From positions 477,501 to 541,500 of the forward strand of contig JAIUJO010000497.1 of NCBI GenBank assembly GCA_023846275.1: a stretch of 64,000 nt of DNA, in the 5' to 3' direction. Shown here piece after piece: positions 1 through 12,600 of the stretch. The number at the start of each line of letters is the position of its first letter. Positions within the stretch are counted from its first letter, which is position 1. Position numbers and translations under genes: made by a program. The notes under the pieces were generated by a model, which was not told the DNA's origin, ran no database searches, and worked only from the letters and a program-made list of their open reading frames with translations. This DNA comes from Vanilla planifolia (lineage: Eukaryota; Streptophyta; Magnoliopsida; Asparagales; Orchidaceae).

Positions 1-3000
1 GAGTAGAGTATAGTAGAGTAGAGTAGAGCTGAGCTAGGTTTGGTTAGGCTAGGCAAGGTAAGGTTAGGCTAGGATAAGTTTGTGTAGAGTAGAGTAGAGT
101 AGAGTATAGTAGAGCAGAGTAGAGTAGAGTAGAGTAGAGCAGAGTAGAGATGAGCAGAGCAAAGCAAAGCATAATAGAGCATAGTAGAGCAAAGCAGAAT
201 AGAGTAGAGACAAGCAGTGTAGAGCATAGCATAGTAAGGCAAATTAGAGAAGGGCAAAGTAGAGAAGAGAAAAGTAGAGTAGAGTATAGTAAAGCTAGGT
301 TGAGATGGCTATGCTAGGCTAAGGTAGGATAGACTAGAGTATAGTAGACTAGAGTAGTGTAGGGTAAAGTAAAGTAGAGAAGAGCTAAGTTAAACTAGGC
401 TAGGATAAACAAGGTTATAGTAGAGTGGTGTAGAGTAGAGTAGAGTAGAGTGGAGTAGTGTGGACTAAATTAAAGTAGAGTAGAGTAGGGTAGAGTAGAG
501 CAGAGCTAGGTTTGTCGGGCTAGGCTAAGCTAGGCTTGACAAGAGTAGAGTAGAGTAGAGTATAGCTTGGTTAGGCTAAGCTAAGATAGGCTAAAGTGGA
601 GTAGAGTAGTGTAGAGCAGAGTAAAGTAGAGCACAGCACAATAGAGTAGAGCAGAGCAAAATAGAGTAAAGCAGAGTAGAGTAGAGTAGAGTAGAGCAAA
701 ATAGAGCTAGGTTAGGCTAAGTTAGGCTTGGCTAGGCTAGGCTAGGCATGTTAGGATAGGCTAGGCTAGTCAAATTAGAGTAGAGTAGAGTATAATAGAG
801 TTGAGTTGAGTAGAGCTAGGTTAGGCAACGCTATTGTATGATTGGTTAGGCTAGAGAAAAGTAGAGCAGAGTAGAGTAGGGTAAAATAGAGTAGAGTAGA
901 GCATATTATAGTAGAGTAGAGGAGAGGGATGGAGAGTAGAGAAGAGTAGAGTAGAGTAGAGCAATGTAAAGTAGAGTAGAGTAATTCAGAGTAGGGAAAT
1001 ATAGAGTAGATTAGAGTAGAGCAAAGTAGTGTAGAGTAGTAGAGCAGAGCAGTGTTGAGTAGAGCAGAGTAGAGCTAGGTTAGGCCATGCTAGGCTAATT
1101 TAGGCTAGGCTAGGCTTGAGTAGAGTAGAGAAGAGTAGAGTAAAATAGAGTAGAGTAGAGATAGGCTAGGCTAGGCTAGGTTAGGGTAGGCTAGGCAAGG
1201 CTAGAGTAGAGTAGGGTTGAGTAGAGTAGAGTAGAGTAGAATAGAGTAGGGTAGAGTAGAGTAGAGTAGAGTAGAGTAGAGTAAAGTAGAGTAGAGCTAG
1301 CAAAGGCTTGGCTAGGCTAGATTAGAGTAGAGTATAGTAGAGTAGAGCTAATTTAGGCTAGGTTAAGATAGAGTACAGTAGAGCATAGTAAAGTAAAGTA
1401 GAGTAGAGAAGAGTAAAGTAGAGTAGAATAGAGAAGAGCAGAGTAGTGCAGCATAGAGTGGAGCAGAGTAGAATGGAGTAGAGTGGAGTAAAGCTAGGTT
1501 AAGCTAGGCTAGGTTAGGTTGTTCTAGGTTATAGTAGTGTAGATTTGAGCTAGGTTGGACTTACTAGGCAAGGATTGGCTAGAGTGGAGTGGAGTAATGC
1601 AAAGTAGAGCAGAGAAGAGTAGAACAGAGTAGAGTATAATAGAGTAGAGTACAGTAGAGTAGAGTAGAGCTCAGTTAGGCTAGACCTAGCTAAGCTTGAG
1701 TAGGCTAGGTTAGGTCAGGTTGGGCTAGGCTAGGCTCTACTAGAGTAGAATAGAGTAGAGTAGAGTAGAGCGAGGTTTGGCTATGCTAGGTTAGAGTACA
1801 ATAGTGTAGAGTAGAGTAGAGTAAAGTAGAGCAGAGTAGAGTAGTGCAAAATAGAGTAGAGCTAAGTTAGGCTAAGCTAAGTGAGGCTAGGCTAGAGTAG
1901 AGTAGAGTAAAGTATGGAAAGGTTAGGCTAGGCTAGATATGAGCAGTGTAGAGAAGAGTAGAGTAAGGTAGAGTTTAGTAGAGTAGTGTAGAGAACAATA
2001 AAGTATGGTAGAGTTAGGTTAAGCTAGGCTAGGCTTGGCTTAGCTATGGTAAGCTAGGCTAGGCGAGCCTATAGTAGATTAGAGTAGAGTATAGTAGAGC
2101 TTGATTAGGCTAAACTAGGCTAGGCTAGGTAAGAGTAGAGAAGAGGAGAGTAGAGCAGAGTAGAGCCGAGTAGAGAACTGCATAGTAAAGCAAAGCAGAG
2201 CAGAGGAGAGCTAAGTTGGGCTTTGCTAGGTTAGGCTAAACTTTGTTAGACAAGGCTAAGTTAGGCTAGGTTTGAGTAGAGTAGAGCAGAGCTGGGTAGA
2301 GTAGAGTAGAGAAGAGTAGAATAGAGTAGAGTATAGCAAAGTTAGGCTAGGCTAAGTTAGGCTAGGCCTGGTTATGCTTGGTAATGGTAGGCTAGGCTGG
2401 GCTAATCTAGAATATTGTAGAATAGAGCTAAGTTAGGCAAGGCTAAGCTAGGCTAGTCTAGAGAATAGAGAACAACAATGTGGAGTATAGTAGAGTAGAG
2501 CAGAGTAGAGTAGAGAAGAGAAGAGAAAAGCATAGTAGAGTAGAGCATAGTAGAGTAAAGTAGAGAAGAGTAGAACTAGGTTAGGCTAAGCTAGGTTATG
2601 CTAGGCCAGGTTAGGCTAGGCTAGAGTAGAGAGGCATAGAGTAGAGAAATATAGAGCAGAGCAGAGTAGAGTTGAGTAGTACAGAGTAGAGCATAATAAA
2701 GTATAATAGAGTAGAGCAGAGCAGAGCTAGGTTAGGCTATGTTAGGCAAATCTAAAGTAGAGTAGAGTAGAATTGAGTTGAGTAGAGCAAGGAAAGGCAA
2801 GGCTAGGATAGGGTAAGCTAAGCTAGGCTAGAGTATAGTAGAGTAAAGTATAGTATAGTAGAGTAGAGTAGGGTAGAGTTAAGTAGAGTATTGCTAGGAT
2901 AAGCTAAGCTAGGCTAGGTTAGGCGAGAGTAGAGTAGAGTACATTAGAGTAGAGTAGAGCTAGGTTAGGCTAAGATAGGATATCATAGAGTAGAGTAATG

Positions 3001-4736
3001 TAGGTTATAACAGAGTAGAGAAGAGCAGAGTAGAGTAAAAAAATGTAGAGTAGAGCTGAGTAGAGTAGGTTAGAGAAGAACAGAGCAAAGTAAATTAGAG
3101 CTTAGGAGAGTAGAGCTAGGTTAAGCTTAGCTAGGCAAGATTAGGCTATGCTAAAGTAGTGTAGATTAGAGTTTTGTTATGCTTGGCTAGTCTAGGCTTG
3201 GTTAGGTTAGAGTAGTATAGAGTAGAGGAGAGTATAACTGAGTTGAGTAGAGTAGAGTAGAGGAGTAAAGCTAGATTAGGCTAGGACAACCTAGGCTTGG
3301 TTAGGCTAGGATAGGCTTGGTTAAGATAAGCTAGGCTAGGTGAGAGTGGAGTAGAGTAGAGTAAAGTAGAGCTAAGTTAGGTTAGGTTAGGCTAGTATAC
3401 AATAGAGTAGAGTAGTGTATAGTAGAGAAGAGCAAACAAGAGTAGTGTAGAGCAGAGCTGAGCAGAGTAGATCAAAATTGAGAAGAGCATAAAAGATCAT
3501 AGCAGAGCTAAGCTAGGTAGGCTAGGTTAAAGAAGAGTAGAGTAGAGTAGAGTAGAGTTTTGTTAGGTTAGGCTAGGCTAGAGTATAGTAGAATAGAGTA
3601 AACCAAAGTAGAGCAAAGTAACGAAGAGCAGAGTAGGGAATAGTTGAGCAGAGCAGAGTAGAGTAGAGCAAGGTTAGTCGAGGTTATGGTAGGCTAGTCT
3701 AGCCTAGAGTAGAGTAGAGTAGAGTAAAGTAGAGAAGAGTGTAATGTAGTAGAGTAGAGTAGAGTTGAGCTAGGTTAAGCTAGGCAAGGCTAGGCTAGGT
3801 TAGGCTTGGCTAGGCTTTAGTAGAGTAGAGTAAAGTAGAGAAGAGTATAGTAGAGTAGAGTAGAGCTAGGTTAGGCTAGGCGAGGCTAGGCTAGGCTATA
3901 CTATAGTAGAGTAGTGTAGAGTAGAGTAGAGTATAGTAGAGCAGAGTAGAGTTGAGCAGAGTAGAGCAAAGCATAGTAGAGCAGAGTAGAGCTATGTTAG
4001 GCAATGCAAGGCTAGGCGAGGCTTAGCTATGATAGTGTAGAGAAGAGCTAGGTCAAGCATGGTTGGAGAAGGGTAGAGTAATGTAGAGTGGAGTGGAGTA
4101 CGATAGAGTAGAGTAGAGTAGAGCAGAGTAGAGTAGAGTAGAGTAGAGTAGAGTAGAGTAGAGTAAAGCTAAGTAAGGCTAGGTAAAGCTAGGCTATGTT
4201 TGGCTAGGCTTGCTTAGGCTATAGTAGAGTAGAGTAGAGGTTGGTTAGGCTTAGCATGGTTAGAGTAACGAATAGAGAATAGTAGAGCATAGCAGAGTTT
4301 AGTAGAGTAGAGTAGAGTAGAGTAGAGTAGAGTAGAGAAGAGTAGAGTAGAGCATAGCATAATAGAGCATAGTAGTGTAGATCAGAGCTAGGTTAGGATA
4401 GGCTAGGCTAGAGTAGAGTAGAGTTGAGTAGAGCTTGGTTAAGCTAGGCTAGGTTTTATTATAGTAGAGAAGAGTCGAGTAAAGTAGAGTAGAGTAGAGT
4501 TGAGTTTAGTAGATTAGAGAATAGCAGATCCAGGATAGGCTAGGCTAGGTAAGGCTAAGCTAGGGTAGGGTAGGCTAGGCTAAACTAGAGTTGAGTAAAG
4601 TAGAGTAGAGTAGAGCAAAGTAGACTTTAGTAGGGTAGAGTAGAGTAGAGTAGAGAAAAGTAGAGTAGATTAGTTTAGAGGAAGGTAGAGTAGAGTATAA
4701 TAGAGTAGAGTAGAGTATAATAGAGTAGAGTAGAGT

Positions 4737-4770
4737 AGAGAAGAAGAGAGGAGAGGGGAGGAAGGGAGAG
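4737..4770 (+). repeat. 34-nt homopurine tract (GGAGA-type)
   Basis: This is an uninterrupted A/G run in which the T of the monomer has been lost, giving GAGAG/GGAGG units. It is the longest pure purine run I noticed. Confidence 0.85.
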
Positions 4771-7700
4771 TAGATTATAATAAAGCATAGAAGAAGAGTA
4801 GAGTAGAGCAATGCAGAGTATAGCTAAGTAGAGTTAGGTTAGGCTAGGTAAGCCTAGGCTAAGATAGGCTATGCTAGGCATAAAGTGGAGTAGAGTTTGG
4901 TTAGGCTAGGCTAGGTTAGAGTAGAGTATAGCAGAGTAGAGTAGAGTAGAGTATAGCAAGGTTAGGCTAGGCTATGCTAGGTTAGAGTAGAGTCGAGTAT
5001 AGCTTGGTTAGGCAAGGCTAGAGTAGAGTAGAGTAGAGTAGGGTAGAGTAGAGTAGAGTAGAGTAGAGTAGAGTAGAGTAGAGTATGATAGAGTAGAGTA
5101 GAGCAAAGTAGAGTAGAGTGGAGAAGAGCAAAGCAGAGAAGAATAAAGTATAGAAGAGTATAGCAGAGTAGATCAAAATAGAGTTATGTAGAGTGCAGTA
5201 GAGTAGAGCAGAGTCGAGTATGCTAGGTTAGACTAAGATAGGTGAGGTTATGCTTGGTTAGAGTAGAGTATAGTAGAGTAGAGTAGAGTGTAGTAGAGTA
5301 GAGTCTAGTATTATAGAGTGGAGTAGAGAACCATAAAGCTAGATTAGGCTTGACTAAGTTAGGTTAGGCTAGCTCAGAGTGGACTAGTGTATAATAGAGC
5401 AAGATTAGGTTAGGCTAGGTGAGGCTAAGCTTTGCTAAAGGTGAGTAGAGTATAGAAGAGTAGAGTAGAGAAGAGTAGAGCAAAGTAGAGAAGAGCAGAG
5501 TAGAGTAGAGCAGAGCAGAGTAGAGTAGAGCAAAGTATAATAGAGCTAGGTTAGGCTAGGCTTGGCTAGCTAGGCTATGTTAGGCTAGGCTAGAGTCGAG
5601 TAGAGTATAGTAGAGTAAAGTAGAGTAGAGCTAGGTTAGGTTAGGTAGACAAGGCTTGAGTAGAGTAGAGTAGAGCATAATAGAGTAGAGGAGAGAAAGG
5701 AAGAGTAGAGAAGAGCAGAGTAGAGGAGAGTAGGGTTGAGCAGAGTAGAACAAAGTAGAGTGAAGCTTAGTAGAGTAGAGCAGAGTAGAGCAATACAGAG
5801 AACAATAATGTAGAGCAGAGTAGAGTAGAGCTAGATTTTGCTAGGTTATGCTAGAGCAGAGAAGAGTAGAGTATAATAGAGTAAAGTAGAGTATAGTATA
5901 GTAGAGTAGAGCTTGGTTATGATTGTCTAAGAGTAGTTAGGCAAGAGTAGAGTAGAGTAGAGTAGAGCAGAGTAGAGTAGATTAGATTAAAGTAGATTAT
6001 AGTGGAGTACAGTAGAGTAGAGTAGAGGTGAGCAGAGGAGAGCAGAGTAGAGCAGAGTAGAGCAGAGCAAAGAAGAGTAGAAGAGAAGAGCAGATTAGAG
6101 TAGAGTAGAATAGAGCAAAATAGAGTAGAGTAGTATAGAGTAATGTAGAGAAGAGTAGAGAAGAGTAGAGTAGAGTAGAGTAGAGTGAGCTAAATCAAGC
6201 TAGCCTAAGATAAGCTAGGATAGAGTAGAGCAGGGTAGAGTAGAGCAAAGTTAGTTTAGGCTCGAATATGCTAGGCTAGGATAAGATAGGCTAGAGTAGA
6301 GTAGGGTAGTGTTGAGTAGAGTAGAGTAGAGTAGGACTAGATTAGGCTAAACTATGCTAGACTAGGCTAGGTTAGAGTAGAGTAGAGCAAAATAGAGTTG
6401 AGTAGACTTGAGTAGATTAGAGTAGAGTAGAGTGGGGTAGAGTAGATTAGAGTAGAGTAAAGGAGAGGAGAGGAGAGTAGAGGAGTGGAGTGAAGAAGAG
6501 AGCAGAGTAGAGTAGAGTAGAGCTGAGTAGAATGGAGAAGAGTAGAGCAGAATGGAGTAGAGCATGGCAAAGCAGAGCAAAGTAAAACAAAGTAGAATAT
6601 AGTAGAGTAGAGTCGAGAATAATAGATCATAGTAGAGAAAAGTATAGCATAGCAGTGAAGAGCAAAGCAAAGTAGAGCAGAGCTACGTTTGGCTCGACTA
6701 GGCTAGGTTAAGCTAGGTTAGAGTAGAGCAGAGTAGAGTAGGGTAGAGTAGAGTATTGTCTAGCATAGCTTGGTTAAGTTAGCTTAAGCTAGGCTAGGTT
6801 AATGTAGGGTAGAGTAGAGTAGATTATAGTAACATAGAGTAGAGTAGAGTAGAGAAGAGAAGAGTAGAGTAGAGTAGAATAGAGTATAGTAGACTATAGT
6901 AGAGATTGGTTAGGTTGGTTAAGCAAGGCTATGCTAGGCTAGGCTAAGGTAGGTTAGGCTAGTTGATAGTAGAGTAGAGTAGAGTAGAGTATAATATAAT
7001 ATAGTAGATTAGAGTAGAATAGAGTTGAGTAGAGCTAGGTTTGGCTAGGCTAGGAAAGAGTAGAGTATAATAAAGTAAAGAAGAGAATAGCTGAGTAGAA
7101 TAGAGCACAACAGGGCAAAGTAAAGCAGAGCTAGGTTAGGTTAAGCTAGGCAAGAATAGAGTAGAGTAGAATAGAGTAGAGCTAGGTTAGGCAAGGTTAT
7201 GTTAGGTTAGAGTGGAGTGGAGTAAAGTAGATTACAGTATAGTAGAGGTTAGCAGAATATAGTAAAGTAGAGTAGAGTAATGTTTAGGCTAAAGTATTAT
7301 TATGTTGAATAGTGTAGTGAAGAATAGAGTATAGTAAAGTATAATGGAGTAGAACAGAGAAGTACTTGGCCAGTCTATGCTAGAGAAAAGTAAGTAGATT
7401 AGGGTAGATTAGGGTAGAGTAGAGCAGAGTCAAGTAGAGTAGAGTAGAGCTAAGTTGAGTAGAGTAGAAAAGAGTATAATATAGTAGAGTAGAGTAGAGT
7501 ATAGTAGAGTTAGGTTAGGTTAGCTTAGGCTAGGCAAGGGTAGGTTAGGCTAGGCTAGATAAGGCTTGGTCAGGCTAGGCTAAGGTAGAGTAGAGTAGAG
7601 TAGAGTAGAGCTAGGTCAAGTTAAGCTAGGCTAGGCTAAGCTAGCCTAGAGTATAGTAGAATAAAGTAGAGTAGAGTATAGTAGAGCAAAGTAGAGTATA

Positions 7701-9614
7701 GTAGTGTTAGGTTAGGCTAGGTTGGGCTAGGATAGGCTAGAGAGGAGTAGAGTAGAGTAGAGCTTGGATAGGCTTGGCTAAGCTTTGCTAACTTAGATTA
7801 GAGTAGAGTAGAGTAGAATAGAGTTAAGTATAATATAGTAGAGTATAGTAGAGTTGAGTAGTGTAGAGCTTGGTTAGATTAGGCTATGCCAGGTTAGGTT
7901 AGGGTAAGTTAGGCTAGGCTAGGCTAGAGTAGAGTAGAGTAGAGTATAGTAGAGAAGAGTAGAGTAGAGTTGAGTAGAGCTAGAATAGATTTGGCTAGAC
8001 ATGGCTAGGCTAGAGTAGAGTAGTGTACAATAGAGTAAAGTAAACTAGAGTAGAGTAGAGCATAATAGAGTAGTGAAGAGCAAAGCATAGTTGGCTAAGC
8101 TGGGATAGGCAAGGTTGGGCTAGGCTAGGTTAAGCTAGAGTAGAGTAGAGCTAGGTTAGGTTTGGCTAAGCTAGGCTAAGTTAAAGTAGAGTTTAACTTA
8201 ATATAATAGATTAGAGTATCATAGAGTAGAGTAGAGTAGAGTAGTGCTAAGTTTGGCTAGGTTAGAGTAGAGTAGAGTAGAGTACAAGAAAGTAGAGTAG
8301 AGTAGAGTAGAGTAGAGTAGAGTGGAGTAGAGTAGAGCTTGGTTGGCTTAGGCTAAGTTAGGCTTTGCTAGCATTAGCTAGGTAAGGCAAGAGTAGAATA
8401 GAGTAGAGTAGAGCTGAGTTTGGCTAATCTAGGCTAAGCTAGAGTAGAGTAGAGTATAGTAGAGCAAAGAAGAGTAGAGCTAGGTTTGGCTAAGCTAGGC
8501 TTGGTTAAGCAAGGTTAGAGTAAAGTAGGGTATAGTGGAGTAGAGTAGAGTTGAGTATAATGGAGTAGAGTATAATAGAGTAGATTAGAGTAGAGTAGAG
8601 TAGAACTAGGTTAGGCTAAGCAAGGCTAGACTTGGCTAGGTTAGGCTAGATAAGAGTAGAGTAGAGTAGAATAGAGTATAGTAGAGCTAAGTTAGGTTAG
8701 GTTAAACTAGGCTAAGCTTTGCTAACGTGGAGTTGAGTAGAGTAGAGCAGAGTAGAGTAGAATAGAGTAGAGAAAAGCAAATCAGAGTAGAGTAGAGTAG
8801 AGCAGAGTAAAGAATAAAAAAGTAGAGCAGAGTAGAGTAAACAATAGTAGAGTTGCATTGAGTAAAAGAGTGCTAAGTTAGGCTAAGCAAGGCTTGGCTA
8901 GGCTAGGCTAGAGTAGAATGGGCTAGGCTAGGCAAAAGTCGAGTTGAGCAGAGTAGGGTAGAGTAGAGGAGAGCTAGGTTAGTGTAGGCTAGGCTAGGCA
9001 ATGCAAGAGTAAAGTGGAGTAGAGTAGAATAGAGAAGAGTAGAGTAAAGTAGTGTATTACAGAGTAGATTAGAGTAAAGTAGAGTAGAGTAGAGCAAAAC
9101 ATTGTAAAGCAGAGTAGAGAAGAGTATAATAGAAGTGAGTAGAGAAAAGCTAGGTTAGGCATGGCTAGTTTAGAGTAGAGTAGAGTAGAGTAGAGCTTGG
9201 CTAGGTTAGGCTAGGCTAGATAAGGCTAAAGTAAAGTAGAGTAGAGTAAAGAAAAGTAGAGCAGAGCAAAGCAGAGAAAAGTAGAGCAGAGCAAAGCAGA
9301 GTAGAGAAAAATAGACTAGAGCAGAACAGAGTAGAGCAAAGCTAGGTTAAACTAGGCTAGGCAAAGTAAGGCGAGGCTAGAGTAGAGTAGAGTACAACTA
9401 TGTTAGGCTAGACTAGGCTAGGCAAGGTTAGAGTAGAGTAGAGTAGAGTCGAGTAGAGTAGCATAGAGCTGTGCTAGGTTTAGTTAGGCTAGGCTAGGTT
9501 AAGCTAGAGGAGAGTAGAAGGGTAGAGTAGAGTAGAGTGGTGTAAAGTAGACCTAGGTTAGGCTAGGCTTTGTTAGAGTAGTGGAGTAGAGTAGAGCATA
9601 AAAGAGCAAAGCAG

Positions 9615-9632
9615 AACTGAGCTGAGCTGAGC
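9615..9632. repeat. CTGAG variant patch
   Basis: Consecutive CTGAG monomers (ACTGAGCTGAGCTGAGCT) lie within the array. They introduce CTG sites, which are otherwise uncommon in the consensus monomers. Confidence 0.8.
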
Positions 9633-12600
9633 TATGCAGAGCAGAGTAGACTAGAGCAAAGCATAGTGGAATTAAGCTAGGTTAGGCTCATCTAAGTTAT
9701 AGTAGAGTAGAGTAAAGTACAGTATAGTAAAGTATAGTAGAGAAAAGTATGGTTTAGCTAGGTTAGGCTAGGCTACGCTATAGTAGAGTAGAGTAGAGTG
9801 GAGGAGAAAAGAGTAGAGCTATGTTAGGCTAGGTCTATGTTCGGCTCTAGTAGAGTATAGTAGAGTGGAGCAGAGTAGAGTAGAGTAGAATAGAGGAGAG
9901 CATTGTACAGCAAAGTAGATTAGAGCATAGAAGAGCATAGTAGAGTAGAGTAGAGCTAGGTTAGGAAAGACTAAGCTTGGCTAGGCTATAGTAGAGTAGA
10001 GAAGAGCTAAGTTGGGCTAGGCTATGTTAGGCTAGGTTAGTGAATAGTAGAGTAGAGTTGAGTTGAGTTGAGTAGAGTAGAGTAGAGCAGACTAGAGTAG
10101 AGTAGAGTAGAGTAGAGTATAACAGAGTAGAGCTATGTTAGGCTAGGCTAGGCTAGAGTAAAGTATAGTAGGGTAGAGTAGAATAGAGGAGGGTAGATAA
10201 AAGTAGGGCAAAGCAATTTAGAGAAAAGAAGAGCAAAATAGAGGAGAGTAGAGCAAAGGAAAAAAGAGCAGTGTAGAGCTAGGCTAGTCTAGGTTAGGAT
10301 ACTAGGCTAGGTGAGAGTAAAGTAGAGTAGAGTAGAGTAAATAAGAATAGAGCTAGGTTAAGCTAGGCTATGCTAGGTTAGGTTAGAGTAGACTATAGTG
10401 GAGTACAGTAGAGTATTGTAGAGTATAGTTGAGTAAAGTAAAGTAGATCTTGGTTAGGCTAACTAGGTTAAGAAAAGCTAGGTGAGAGTAGAGTATAGTA
10501 GAGTGGAGTAGAGTAGAGAAGAGTAGAGTATAGTAGAGTAGAGTAGAATAGAGCTGCATTAGGTTAGGCTAGGCTAGGCTTGAGTAGACTGGAGCATATT
10601 AGAGCAAAGTAGAGTAGAGCAGAGAAAAGTAAAGCGAAGTAGAGCAGAGTAGAGCAAAGTGGAGTAGAGTAGAGTAAAGCTAGGCTAGACAAGGCTAGGG
10701 TAGGCAAGGGTCAGCTATAGTAGAGTACAGAAGAGCTACGTTAAGCTTGGCTATGTTACGTTATGTTAGAGAAGATTAGAATAGAGTAAATTAGAATGGA
10801 GTAGAGTGGAGTACAGTAGAGTAGAGTAGAGTGGAGTAGTGTTGAGTAAAGTAGAGTAAAGTAGAGTAGAGTTAGATTAGGCTAGGCTAGAGTACAAAGC
10901 AGAGAAGAGTAGAGTAAAGTAGAGTAGAGTTGAGTAGACATGACCTAGGTTAGGCTAGGCTAGGCTAGAGTACAATAAAGTAGAGTGTAATAGAGTAGAG
11001 TACAGTAGAATAGAGTAGAGCATAGTAGAGTAAGAGAAGAACAGAGCAGAGCATAGTAGAGCGAGCCTCATTGAGCAGAGCTAGTTTAAGCTAGGCAAGG
11101 CCAGGATAAGCTAGGCTAGGCTAGAGTAAAATAGAGTGGAGTAGATCTAGGTCTGTTAGGTTTGGCTAGGCTAGGTTAGTGTAGAGTAGAGTAGAGTGGA
11201 GTATAGCTTGGAAGAGTCGAGTAAAGTAGAGTAGAGTAAAGCTGTTTTAGGCTAGGCTAGGTTAGGCTAAGTTAGGCTAGGTTAGGGTAGGCAAGGCTAG
11301 GCTAGAGTAGAGTGGAGTAGAGCAGAGTTGAGTAGAGTAAAGCAAAGCAGGGTAGATTAGAGTAGAGCAGAGTAGAGTAAAACAGAGCATAGTAGAGGAA
11401 AGTAGAGCAGAGTCGAACAGAGTTAAGTTAGGCTAGGCTATGCTACAGTGGACTAGGTAGAGTAGAATAGGTTAGAGTTGAGCTAGGTTATGCTAGGTAA
11501 GGCTTGGGTAAGTTAGAGTAGAGTAGACTATAGTCGAGTCTATTAGAGTTGAGTGAAGTAGAGCTAGGTTAGGCTAAGCTTGGCTAGGGTAGGTTAGATT
11601 TAGCTAGGCTAGGCTGGAGTAGAGTAGAGTAGAGTAGAGTAAAGTAGAGAATAGTAAAGCAGAGCAGAGCATAGAAAAGCAGAGTAGGATAGAGTAGTGT
11701 AGAGTAGAGTAGAGTAAAGTAGAGTAGAGTAGAGCTAGCTTTGGCCAGGCTAAGGTAGGCTAGAGTAAAGTAAAGTTGAGTACAGTAGAGCTAGGTTAGG
11801 TTAGGCTAAGCTAGGTAAGGATAGGCTAAAGTAGAGTAGGGTAGAGTAGAGTAGAGAAGAGTATAGTAGAGGAGAGCTTAGCATAGTGGAGTGAAGCGAA
11901 GTGGAGCAAAGTAGAGCATAGCAATATAAAGTAAAGTTGAGCATAGTAGAGCAGAGTAGACAAAAGTAGAGCAGAGTAGAGCTAGGTTATAGTAGGCTAG
12001 AGTAGAGTAGAGTAGAGTAGAGAGCTAGGTTAGGCTAGGCTGGGTTAGAGTAGAGTAGAGTTGAGTAGAGCTGGGTTAGGCTGGGCTAAGCTTGGATAGG
12101 CCTGACTAGGCGATGCTAGGCTAGAATAGAGAAGAGTAGATAAGAGTAGAGTAGAGTAGAGCTTGGTTAGGAAAGGCTAGGCTAGGGTACAAAAGAGTAG
12201 AGTAAAGAAGAGTAGAGTAGGGTTGAGCAAAGTAGAGTAGAGTAGAGTAAAGTAGAGAAGAATAGAGTAGAGGAAAGCTAGGTTAAGCTAGGCTAGACTA
12301 GTCTAGAGTAGAGTAAAGTAGAGTTAGGATAGGCTAAGTTAGGCTAAGCAAAGTTAGAGTCGAGAAGAGTAGAATATAATAAATTAGAGTAGTGTAGGGT
12401 AGAGTAGAGTGAAGGGAAGTGGAGCTAGGTTTGGCTAAGCTAGGCTAGAGTAGTGTTTATACAGTATAATAGAGAAGAGTTGAGTAGAGTGGAGTAGAGC
12501 TCGATTAGGTTAGGCTAGGCTAGACTAAGCTAAACTTGGTTGGAGTAGAGCAGAGTTGAGTGGAGTAAAGTAAAGTAGAGAAGAGCATAATAGAGTCGAG